Shown piece after piece: positions 1-7,802 of a DNA stretch of 51,641 bases. Source of the DNA: CAIKOD01 sp035505975 (GTDB taxonomy: Archaea > Halobacteriota > Methanomicrobia > Methanomicrobiales > Methanospirillaceae); NCBI GenBank assembly GCA_035505975.1, contig DATJQJ010000009.1, positions 1 to 51,641 on the forward strand. Reading direction: 5' to 3'. Position 1 is the first letter of the stretch. Each line of letters starts with the position of its first letter. Position numbers and translations under genes: made by a program. A model generated the notes under the pieces. That model made no database searches. It worked only from the letters and a program-made list of their open reading frames with translations, and had not been told where the DNA came from.

Positions 1-1311
1 CCCCCCGGTGACCACTTTTCCCTTCAGCGAGGGGATTTTATCGACATTATTGAGAATGGCCGCTTTTACCTGGGCATTGCCAATCCCGGGATGCCTCGAC
101 ATGATCAGGCCGGCAACACCGGCGACCATGGGTGCCGAAAAAGAGGTCCCCTGCCATTCGTTGTAAGTATTTCCCGTGCTTGTGGTGAGGATAGGGATTC
201 CCGGGGCTGCTAAATCAACCGTTCTGACACCATAATTGGACGACCCTTCCCCAGGGAAAGTAGCGAGGTTGTCATTTTGATCGGTTCCTGCAACACTTAT
301 TATATTATCTAAATTATATACAGCTGGGTATATTGGATAAATATCGTCATTAATACCCGAATTTCCAGCGGCGCAGATCACGAGGGCATCTGAATTGGCA
401 AAAGCATCCTGCATAGCTAAATCATTGTGAAGAAATCCAAAAGAACAGGAGACAATTTTTGCACCGTAGGTATGGGATTGATACAGTCCCGATATAACGT
501 AACTGCTTAAAATATAGCCATTGGAATCTTCGACAACAATCGGGACAATCCTGGCCTGCCACATGACGCCCGTGATGCCTATCCCGTTATTGCCCCGGGC
601 TGCCAGGACTCCTGCACAGGCGGTGCCGTGGGAATCTCTCACCGTCGAACTTGCCCTTGCCCTGTCGATGTTAGATGCCAGGTCAGGGTGATTTATGTCA
701 ATTCCAGAATCAAGAACTGCTATTTCGACGTCGGGTGAACCAGTGCTGATAGTCCATGCATCAGGGGCATCGATCTTTTTCAGATACCATTGCTGGCTGA
801 AATAGGGATCATTGGGATAATTTGCGAGATTCCCGCCTAAAAACGATCCCATAAGCGGTTGTTTGCAACCCGGATCCAGAGGCTGGGGTTCGGGTAAGGC
901 CTCGACATAATTGTACTGGGCGTACTCGATGTACGAAATGTTCTGATAATATGCGAGAGCCCGTTCGGGTGTTGTACCATTTGATAGTGCTATCAGCTGC
1001 ATTCCCGGAAGCCCCATGGACCCGTAATCCTCTGATACCGACCCGTTGATCTGGCGGGCGATTTCTGAAGAGAGAGCCTGGTATAGTACCGTATTATTAT
1101 ATAGTTGTGGCCTGTAGCGGACAATTACCTCGTTGCTGACGTAATAGAAGGTCTCTCCGGAACTTGTTGTCCCCCTGGCGATCTCGTGATCCCCGGACAT
1201 ATCTCCCATCTGATCGGCAAGCGCAACCGGTACAAAAGCGATTGAAATGATTACAACAATAAAGGAAATCAACAGGATATGGTAAAATAACGATGATGGT
1301 CTTGTTTCCAT
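1..1311 (-). CDS. Secreted subtilisin-like (S8) serine protease, 3' end cut by window edge
   Basis: The reading frame runs leftward from an ATG at 1311 through 437 codons without a stop and leaves the window. The N-terminus is basic (METRPSS) followed by a hydrophobic stretch of about 20 residues ending near VALADQ, a signal peptide. A propeptide-like segment follows (EVIVRYRP, about residues 60-130). The S8 catalytic triad is complete: Asp201 in VLDSGIDINHPDL, His228 in DSHGTACAGV, and Ser390 in GTSFSAPMVAGV; the oxyanion-region motif CAAGNSG lies between. It should hydrolyse peptide bonds outside the cell or at the cell surface. The C-terminal part, which could hold a cell-surface anchor, is not visible. 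It points away from its neighbour and appears to be transcribed alone. Confidence 0.93.
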   Translation of the reverse strand, partial: METRPSSLFYHILLISFIVVIISIAFVPVALADQMGDMSGDHEIARGTTSSGETFYYVSNEVIVRYRPQLYNNTVLYQALSSEIARQINGSVSEDYGSMGLPGMQLIALSNGTTPERALAYYQNISYIEYAQYNYVEALPEPQPLDPGCKQPLMGSFLGGNLANYPNDPYFSQQWYLKKIDAPDAWTISTGSPDVEIAVLDSGIDINHPDLASNIDRARASSTVRDSHGTACAGVLAARGNNGIGITGVMWQARIVPIVVEDSNGYILSSYVISGLYQSHTYGAKIVSCSFGFLHNDLAMQDAFANSDALVICAAGNSGINDDIYPIYPAVYNLDNIISVAGTDQNDNLATFPGEGSSNYGVRTVDLAAPGIPILTTSTGNTYNEWQGTSFSAPMVAGVAGLIMSRHPGIGNAQVKAAILNNVDKIPSLKGKVVTGG

Positions 1312-1632
1312 GTATTTATCCCAGAAGAAAATCGTAGGGTCTATTGAATATTAAATCTTTTTAATAATATTTTTTTTATGGTTTCTTGTCTTAATTGACC
1401 ATTTACCTGCCGAAAAACAGGCTGGCGGTAAAAATCAGGACAATGTTCCGGATTTATTATCAGATTGGTTGCAAAAAGCCGGATTTTTTTTATTGTGGAT
1501 AGGAGCACGATAATAGCCGGTTATCCGGGTACACCAGCTCCAGTGAAATTTGATAAGGATTCAAGGCCCGAAAATCGGTCGGACCTGCAATAACCGTTTT
1601 CAATCCACTCTTTTCCTGTCTCGCAATCCGCT
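1312..1632. other. Intergenic, protease promoter region
   Basis: No gene seen. The stretch 1340-1380 is strongly AT-rich and, read on the minus strand, offers TATA-like sequence at a suitable distance for the protease start at 1311. The rest shows no clear repeat or RNA. Confidence 0.4.
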
Positions 1633-2208
1633 CTATCCCAGGGCCTCCAGGATCTCTATAGTTTTTCTGACTTTTCCCATCCGTTTGAAAACAGCATCGC
1701 AGGAAAGCGAATGGATTCCGGGCGATCGCGAAGTCATGGCATCCTCGGCAAATACCTGGGAATAACCGTATTCATAGGCGAACCTGGCAGTGCTCTCGAC
1801 CCCGAATTCGGTGGAAATGCCGCAGAGGACGATCGAATCGATACTGCCCCTCCGCAGCCTGAGATCGAGGTCTGTCCCGTAGAAGGCCCCCCACTGCCTC
1901 TTTGTGATTACAATATCCCCGGGAACCGGTGTAAGTTCGGGAACAAAATCGCTCCAGTCAGGTGGGAGTTCCGGAGGTCTTGGAAATTGGTCGTCACTCT
2001 CCTGGTTAAGCCTCGTTTCAGGAGTAATTTCAACCCTGACCAGGAACACAGGCATCCGGTGCTTCCTGAAGGCATCGGCCAGTTGTCCGGCACTGGCAAC
2101 GACCTCTGCGGTCGAATGGGGCGTCCCTGGAATGGATACGATCCCTTTGATCAGGTCGATCACAACAAGTGCTGTTTTCTTCCGGTCGATTGTTAGTCTT
2201 CCTGGCAT
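1633..2208 (-). CDS. Isochorismatase-family cysteine hydrolase
   Basis: A 191-residue protein of the isochorismatase-like hydrolase family, whose members cleave amides or vinyl ethers (nicotinamide, ureidoacrylate, isochorismate and others). The catalytic triad can be read directly: Asp18 in LVVIDLIKG, Lys103 in VITKRQWGAFYGT and Cys129 in IVLCGISTEFGVESTAR. Length is normal for the single-domain family. The substrate cannot be told from sequence; the region FAYEYGYSQVFAEDAMTS is the usual C-terminal part of the fold. No signal peptide, so cytoplasmic. It lies 88 bp downstream of the M24 peptidase on the same strand, so the two may share a transcript. Confidence 0.88.
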   Translation of the reverse strand: MPGRLTIDRKKTALVVIDLIKGIVSIPGTPHSTAEVVASAGQLADAFRKHRMPVFLVRVEITPETRLNQESDDQFPRPPELPPDWSDFVPELTPVPGDIVITKRQWGAFYGTDLDLRLRRGSIDSIVLCGISTEFGVESTARFAYEYGYSQVFAEDAMTSRSPGIHSLSCDAVFKRMGKVRKTIEILEALG

Positions 2209-2296
2209 AACTGACCTAACAATCCGGCATCGTATTAAAGGTTATGACGGTTCCTGAATCGTTTAAAAATTTTAAAGCGAGTTGGGCGGATTGTTA

Positions 2297-3496
2297 TCAA
2301 ATCGGCATCAGCCCGGTATTGTGGCCGGTGATGCTCCGGCCGCCACCCGGTGTAACCACAAACGTATTCTCGATACCGACCATCCCGATCCCTTTGATGC
2401 CCTTCTTCGGTTCGAGGGCGATGACCATATTCTCTTCGAGAGGTTCATCGAACCCCTTTGCGATGACCGGGGTTTCTGCGATCTCGAGACCGATCCCGTG
2501 ACCGACGAACTGGACCTTTCTCGTTCCGTACCCCATGAAGTTCTCGAGGAAGGACGGCTCCAGACCTGAAACGAAATCCTCGTAAATCCATGAGGGAACA
2601 GCTCCGGGCTTCAGGAACGAGGCAATTTCATCCTGGATCTCCACGCATTTCCGATGGATATCGACGACCGGTTCCGGCAACCCCCTGCCGAATACGTAGG
2701 TCATTGTCTTGTCGGTATGGTAGCCCTGGTACCCGCAGCCGATATCCACAAAGACCAGGTCACCGTCATGTAACTTCCGGTCTCGACTCCCGAGGAGCGG
2801 CACAGCCGGGGACATTCCCGCGTTGCCGCCCGGGCTGTCCAGATACGTGGGGTATATCGAACTCTCGCCAAAACCGATCAACCCGAGCACGATCTCTGAT
2901 TCAAACATCCCGAACCTGACAATCCCGTGGTGGCCCTCGTTCACCATGAGGGTGTAGAGGTCGTTCGTGAACTCTGCTTCGCTGATCCCCTCCCGGAGCG
3001 CTCCAGGGGCCAGTTCCTCGAGCACGATGCGGTGGATCTCGCCCGCCCGTTCCATCAGTCCGAGTTCGTAAGGGCTTTTGACCGACCTGGTACGCATGAT
3101 CTGCGAATCGACTGCTCGCACGTGCTTGAATGGGAAGTGTTTCCTGAGGCGCGAAAAAAGCGCAAGGGGTACCTGTTCAGTCTCGATGTAAACCGTATCA
3201 GGGATCGAAGGGATCGATGTTGCGGCATCCCGGTAACTCCGCATGGGCTGAATTTCCGGAAAGAGCGACTCGTCCTTTGCCCGTTCATAACTTCTCCTGA
3301 CCCAGAAACAAGCGTCCCCGTCACGGGGGATAAGCAGCATGCCGTCCTGGATTGTACCGGTAAAATAGTAGAGGTTCACTTTGCCAAAAACGGTGACAAT
3401 CTCCCAGTCGGGATGGACATTGTCCAGGTGAGACCTGAACCGTTTCATCCGGTTATCGAGTTCGGTCAGAGGGACCCTGATCTGCATGCGTATCAT
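2297..3496 (-). CDS. M24-family metallopeptidase (Xaa-Pro aminopeptidase-like)
   Basis: A 399-residue protein with a creatinase-like N-terminal domain (about 1-140) and a pita-bread M24 domain (about 145-399). All five dinuclear-metal ligands are present: Asp251 (VFVDIGCGYQGYHTDKT), Asp262, His333 (VGHGIGLEIAETP), Glu362 (ALEPKKGI) and Glu376 (GIENTFVVT). It should remove N-terminal residues from Xaa-Pro peptides in the cytoplasm, although prolidase or another creatinase-like activity cannot be excluded. A second in-frame ATG three codons in (MQIRVPL) is an equally plausible start. No signal peptide. Confidence 0.9.
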   Translation of the reverse strand: MIRMQIRVPLTELDNRMKRFRSHLDNVHPDWEIVTVFGKVNLYYFTGTIQDGMLLIPRDGDACFWVRRSYERAKDESLFPEIQPMRSYRDAATSIPSIPDTVYIETEQVPLALFSRLRKHFPFKHVRAVDSQIMRTRSVKSPYELGLMERAGEIHRIVLEELAPGALREGISEAEFTNDLYTLMVNEGHHGIVRFGMFESEIVLGLIGFGESSIYPTYLDSPGGNAGMSPAVPLLGSRDRKLHDGDLVFVDIGCGYQGYHTDKTMTYVFGRGLPEPVVDIHRKCVEIQDEIASFLKPGAVPSWIYEDFVSGLEPSFLENFMGYGTRKVQFVGHGIGLEIAETPVIAKGFDEPLEENMVIALEPKKGIKGIGMVGIENTFVVTPGGGRSITGHNTGLMPI

Positions 3497-3625
3497 TTGG
3501 AGGGGGCACTATTTACGGTTGATGCAATGCGGTGATGACTAAAATGGACCTGCACAATATCTTTTATTTCCGGTCCCCTCTTGCACCGGAAAGTCATCCG
3601 GGTTGCAGGCTGAAAAAAACGGTGT

Positions 3626-4633
3626 CTAATAATAATCCGGAACGCCGGTGATCTCGCTTAAATAGGCCCCTGACCCGATCCACCACGTCCTGTCTACGGG
3701 GAGCATGTAGCCGATCTTGGTTTCCTCCCTGTTTCCGGCATTGGGATTCGGCCAGATGAAGACAACGTACCCACCCCCGTTCCGGGCGGTATCTGCTGCC
3801 GATCTGACGATCGCCATCCCGAAGCGATCGGTTTTACCGCTGAGGTTTTTTCCGACTGCATCCTGCAGGTAGGGATGGGCGAGCACGGTACCGTTGTAAT
3901 CATACCCGGTGAGGTAATGTCCCTCTGCATCGACAAATATCCCGGAACGGTTGCCGATCTCGGATAATGCCCGGTCCTTCCCGAATGTACGTCCAAAGTC
4001 AGCCCCCCGCTTTTCCAGGTCGATCATCGCGGCGATCGGACCGGGAACAGGATCGGCCCCCTCCAGATCGGAAAAATAGATCCCGGAGCCGATCCACCAC
4101 GTGGAGTCCACTGGATAAACATAACCGATTTTCGGCACATACGAGTCTTTTGCCGCTTCATCGATGCGGTTGTCAGAAGGTTCGGGATAGAGGTATGCGA
4201 TGAAGCCTCCGCCATTTGATGCGGTATAATTTCCCATCGCGATGACATGAAGGCCCCTGATGTCCGTAAAGTTCAACCGGCCCTGCCCGACCTGGTCAGG
4301 CTGGTAGGGATGAGCAAGAAGGGTCCCATTGAAATCGTAGGCATAAATATAGAGATCGTCATGAGAGAACGTACCGTTCTTCTTCGAAAATTCGGCGAGG
4401 GCTGCCTCCCGTCCGGCGACCCGGGCATAGGCGGCCGCGTCGGTTACGAAGGTCCGGAGATCGTCAGGTGTCATCGTTTCGTGTCCCGGTGCCGGCTGGG
4501 CCACGGTCGTGTTCCTGATCATATGGTCGGTAGTACTGCACCCTGCGAGCAGCACCGCAATCCCGATTAAAAGACAGACCATGCCGGGGATATGCCTCCG
4601 GTTCATGCCGTTATGGTGTGCCCGGATCTGCAA
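3626..4633 (-). CDS. Double-Cache sensor lipoprotein
   Basis: A predicted lipoprotein with lipobox LLAGC near residue 32 and two tandem single-Cache-type domains. The two copies share YDFNGTLLAHPY / YDYNGTVLAHPY and close with VDSTWWIGSGIYF / VDRTWWIGSGAYL, so the gene arose by internal duplication. Such domains bind small ligands outside the cell. There is no transmembrane output domain, so it may hand its ligand to another receptor or act as a stand-alone binding protein. Two starts are possible: 4633, or the ATG at 4606 (MNRRHIPGM), which gives a shorter and more typical lipoprotein signal peptide. No partner receptor is adjacent. Confidence 0.85.
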   Translation of the reverse strand: MQIRAHHNGMNRRHIPGMVCLLIGIAVLLAGCSTTDHMIRNTTVAQPAPGHETMTPDDLRTFVTDAAAYARVAGREAALAEFSKKNGTFSHDDLYIYAYDFNGTLLAHPYQPDQVGQGRLNFTDIRGLHVIAMGNYTASNGGGFIAYLYPEPSDNRIDEAAKDSYVPKIGYVYPVDSTWWIGSGIYFSDLEGADPVPGPIAAMIDLEKRGADFGRTFGKDRALSEIGNRSGIFVDAEGHYLTGYDYNGTVLAHPYLQDAVGKNLSGKTDRFGMAIVRSAADTARNGGGYVVFIWPNPNAGNREETKIGYMLPVDRTWWIGSGAYLSEITGVPDYY

Positions 4634-4704
4634 TAAAAGATTTCAAATGACCGCGTTCCGGTGCTGTTGAAACACATCAGAGAACCGGTTCCATGGGATC
4701 CAGG

Positions 4705-4722
4705 AGAGGGAGTGTCCCCTCT
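4705..4722. repeat. Small inverted repeat between divergent genes
   Basis: AGAGGG and CCCTCT are separated by six bases between the divergent lipoprotein and acetyltransferase genes. It could be an operator or chance; no second copy was seen. Confidence 0.3.
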
Positions 4723-4809
4723 AGTCGCCCTAACCGGGATGCATTTTTATCCAATCAGTCATAACACCTCAACAAAGACCGGAGAGGACTGAAGATCGGA
4801 ATCTACGAA

Positions 4810-5391
4810 GTGCCGCGGGACTTGATCGACAAGGCAGCCGATGCAACTGCGGATTCATTCATAGGAGCCGCCTGCCCGATCGGGATTTTTATGTTCCGTG
4901 GCGAACCCGATCATCTGGCACTGAAAAGGAGGTTCTATCGTTCCCTGGTAACCTCCTGTTCCCCTAAAGCAGTGATCCATACGACGTCTCCCGATCTCGA
5001 GGCAGTAAGCATATGGTTCCCGCCGGGTATGGATCACTCTGAAGACGTGGACCTGGATCCCTTCGTCCCCGGTGATTTCCAGGACCCGGGCACAATGGAC
5101 CGGATGCAGGCAGTCAACGACGTGATCGATGCACTGACAGGGCATCTCGGCGACGAACCGCAATGGTACCTTCACCTCGTTGCCGTCAGGCCGCAGTTTT
5201 CAGGCCGGGGATATGCCTCTCTTCTCACAAAACCGATGCTTGTAAAAGCGGCAGCTGAGGACCTTCCCTGCACCCTGATCACGCAGACGATGGATAATGT
5301 CCGCAAGTACGAGCACTGGGGTTTTTCTGTCGTCAAAGAGATGGCCGTGCCCGGTTCAGGAGAAAAGTTCTGCTCGATGCGGAAGGACTGA
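4810..5391 (+). CDS. GNAT-family N-acetyltransferase
   Basis: A protein of about 193 residues with the GNAT acetyl-CoA signature in its C-terminal half: WYLHLVAVRPQFSGRGYAS (beta4 and the R/Q-x-x-G-x-G/A loop), then ALITQ-like beta5 and a C-terminal strand with NVRKYEHWGFSV. It should transfer an acyl group from acyl-CoA to an unknown amine. The start is uncertain. The GTG at 4810 has a purine-rich tract more than 20 bases upstream. In-frame sequence continues upstream as KIGIYE to a CTG at 4789, which sits four bases after GGAG (4781-4784), so a non-standard CTG start is possible. Confidence 0.82.
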   Translation: MPRDLIDKAADATADSFIGAACPIGIFMFRGEPDHLALKRRFYRSLVTSCSPKAVIHTTSPDLEAVSIWFPPGMDHSEDVDLDPFVPGDFQDPGTMDRMQAVNDVIDALTGHLGDEPQWYLHLVAVRPQFSGRGYASLLTKPMLVKAAAEDLPCTLITQTMDNVRKYEHWGFSVVKEMAVPGSGEKFCSMRKD

Positions 5392-5562
5392 AAAACCCGA
5401 GAAACCTTCCGGATTTTCAAAACTACTGAGTCCTCCGGATCGGGAGTAAATTTTCGATTTGATCCAATCTGACCAGGACACCAGGGGGAATTTTAACCGT
5501 ATTTCAACAATAATCAACGGTGCCGTCATGCCCGGGCTCCAACCGCAGTGAAGAGCGGGTTG

Positions 5563-6615
5563 TCATTTCCCCTTGATTACAACCAGGGTCATGTCATCGA
5601 ACTGGGGTAACCCGACAGCGAACGTTTCCACTGCTTCCAGAACCTTTTCAAGGATGTCCCCGGCAGGGAGTGCTGTATTCTCCTCGATAATCGATCGCAA
5701 CCGGTCCTCCCCGAACATCTCTTCATCTTCGTTGATCGACTCCGTTATCCCGTCGGTATAGAGGACCATGACATCGCCTGACCCGATCGTTACCGTATCC
5801 GAACGATAGTCCTGGTGCTCGACTCCCCCGAGGAAGATGCCTGTCGATAAGCTCCTCGAAGGTACGGCGGGCGTTCCGGTAGAGCAACGGCGTGTTGTGT
5901 CCGGCGTTGACATAGGTCAGTGACCTGTTTTTCTCGGAAAGCAACCCATAGAAAAGGGTGACAAACATCCCTGCCTTCGAGTCCTGGGTGATAATATCAT
6001 TGGAAAATCCGATAGCGCTGCCTGGGTCCCGGTGCCAGAGTGCACTGACCCTGACGACAATCCTCGAGAGTGCCATGAAGAGCGCTGCAGGGACTCCCTT
6101 ACCCGATACATCGGCAATAAGGATACCAAAGTCTCCTGAATCCATAGGGATGACCTCGGAGGGGATTACGTCGAAAAAATCCCCACCGACTTCTTTTGCC
6201 ATGACGCTTTTGGCAGCGAGATCGAACCCATGGATTTCCGGCAGTGTCTCGGGCAGGAAACTTCTCTGGATTTCGGCAGCGATCTGGAGCTCGGCCCTGG
6301 AACGTGCGAGCTTCTGTTCGGTCTGGATCCGCTCGGTAATGTCTCTTATCGTTTCAATGGCGCCGGAAATATTGCCGTCCGGGTCGTACAGCGGACTGGC
6401 TTTTGCCCAGAAGTACTCCCCGCCGGCCCGGAAACCGGGAATATAAATGTCCACGACCAGGGTATGAGTCCGATCATATTGCTGGCAGCGACACCGGTAA
6501 TCTCTTCCATGGCCCGGTTCCATGCGATCACTGTCCCGTTAATGTCGATGACGAATGTCGCATCCGGGAGGAAGTCGATGATCTCTTTGTAATATTCCTC
6601 GGGAAGTCCGGTCAT
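5563..6615 (-). pseudogene. PAS-SpoIIE (RsbU-like) PP2C phosphatase, two frame breaks
   Basis: Three overlapping frames together spell one protein. Frame one (from 6615) gives the PAS start MTGLPEEYYKEII to ASNMIG. Frame two (about 6475-5845) gives the PAS end (EYFWAKASPLYDPDGN, IRDITER), a coiled linker with the RsbU motif AAEIQRSFLPE, and most of a SpoIIE domain (GGDFFDV, IADVSGKG, NAGHNTPLLY). Frame three gives its end (GDVMVLYTDGITE, FDDMTLVV). The first break near 6467 also seems to lack about 30-35 residues of the usual PAS core, so it is a deletion and not just a miscalled base. The second, near 5845, is a one- or two-base slip in EELI/TGIFLGG. If intact it would be a Ser/Thr phosphatase governed by a PAS sensor. 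Probably a pseudogene. Confidence 0.8.
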
Positions 6616-6740
6616 TGAATGGGTATCACAAGACTATGTCAGCTTGCTGGTATGTAGTCCCTTCGTGTGGCTGAACAAATTTTTCCAATACCTCAAAAAT
6701 TCTCCAGTCCCTGCAAGTTCACGATCCCGCCTGATTGATG

Positions 6741-6831
6741 GTCCCGAATTCTTAAGCTCAAATGTCGGAAGCGAATAATCACCGGTTTTAAAACCGGCGG
6801 AGAGGTTCAATCTCTCCCAAAACCCCGGGAC
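6741..6831. other. Noncoding patch with nested inverted repeats
   Basis: GTCCCG (6741-6746) can pair with CGGGAC (6826-6831). Inside lie a perfect 16-base palindrome (CCGGTTTT/AAAACCGG, 6782-6797) and a hairpin with stem GGAGAG/CTCTCC and loop GTTCAAT (6799-6817) that resembles a tRNA T-arm. A full tRNA cannot be folded: the T-arm-like hairpin is not adjacent to the outer helix and there is no proper anticodon arm. It lies between two leftward genes and may be a structured RNA, a tRNA remnant or an operator. Confidence 0.4.
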
Positions 6832-6876
6832 ATGAACTATGGCTCACCCGCTTTTAAATGTTCAATAATAACCAGT

Positions 6877-7137
6877 TCAGGATCCTCTCACGATACGCCT
6901 CGTCATTTCCGACAACCACTTCCCGTTGAAGGCAAGATGGATCAGGACGAGCACCAGAAGAACAACCCCGCTCCAGTCATGGGCAAAACTGATCTCGTTA
7001 TAGGGAAGAATAAGGCCTGAAATGGCCACGTAGCGGATAAGTTCGGGAAATTTAACAAGACCGGTGCCGATGCACACGATCGCGGTGATGAAGAGTCCGA
7101 GATCAATGCAATACTTTGCAAGCGTTCGTGAGTTCAT
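6877..7137 (-). CDS. Small DUF4405-like membrane protein
   Basis: An 86-residue protein if started at the ATG at 7137 (MNSRTLAKYCIDLGLF), which follows a GGGAGG ribosome-binding site by about a dozen bases. It has two or three hydrophobic segments and two histidines (FAHDWSG and LVLIHLAFNGKWL) spaced as in DUF4405/cytochrome b561-like proteins, where they bind haem. Haem binding is inferred from the family only. The frame is open further upstream to 7251, but that extension is polar and unlike the family. Confidence 0.7.
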   Translation of the reverse strand: MNSRTLAKYCIDLGLFITAIVCIGTGLVKFPELIRYVAISGLILPYNEISFAHDWSGVVLLVLVLIHLAFNGKWLSEMTRRIVRGS

Positions 7138-7366
7138 ACGATTCCATACCCTCCCTTCCAATAAAAAACCCGGTGACAGATCGCGACCGGTGATCGGATC
7201 GGATGACATCAGCTTTACAGACCAGGAATCGAATGGTACTGTTATCATCACCGGATTGTTACCTTGTCAGCGGCAGCCTTTCTTTCGACCAATATGACCC
7301 ATAAGCATGTACTCTGTATTTGTATCAGAATCAGTATCAAAAAATCTCAATTGCAGAAAAAATTAG

Positions 7367-7669
7367 TTATTTGACGTTCTGGAAATAACGCTGGGTTGCT
7401 TCCGCTCCTTTTATGCAGTAACGGTCCTTTGTAAGTCCTGCCTGCTTCACCACCGGACATCCGGGACAGAGGCAGCCCTTGTCCTGGGCGATACAGTAAA
7501 AACTCGAACCGAGTGCACAGAAAAGATTTTCCTGTGAATTTTTTGCGCATCCCGTATAACTCGGACATCCGGGACAGATACAGGCATTTTTCAGCGTGGT
7601 AATGGTCTTTGCGATCTCGGCAGGGGCCGATTTCATCAGCCCGGTCATGGTTTTATCAAAGGTATCCAT
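7367..7669 (-). CDS. Cys-rich DUF2769-like protein
   Basis: A protein of about 100 residues with ten or more cysteines in two repeats: CICPGCPSYTGC ... LFCALGSSFYC and GCLCPGCPVV ... RYCIKG. This CxCPxCP / FC pattern fits DUF2769, a small methanogen family of unknown role; the cysteines probably bind metal or an iron-sulfur cluster. The ATG at 7669 is 13 bases after a GGGAGG site; the ATG at 7681 is too close to it. Its closest relative in the window is the N-terminus of the divergent gene at 7803, so the two probably arose by duplication and fusion. Confidence 0.75.
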   Translation of the reverse strand: MDTFDKTMTGLMKSAPAEIAKTITTLKNACICPGCPSYTGCAKNSQENLFCALGSSFYCIAQDKGCLCPGCPVVKQAGLTKDRYCIKGAEATQRYFQNVK

Positions 7670-7802
7670 AAAGAGCACCATCCCTCCCAAGTCATTCGAA
7701 TATATTTAATGTTATTCCTGAATTTTTTTTTTTGCAAAGTCAGAACTGCATGCTCCCTGGTACATCAAATTATAAATAAGATCCGGGTTTTCATAATTTA
7801 CC

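Noticed and set aside
6741..6831. Calling the palindromic patch a tRNA gene
   Set aside because: No anticodon arm with a seven-base loop, and six to eight extra bases separate the T-arm-like hairpin from the outer helix.
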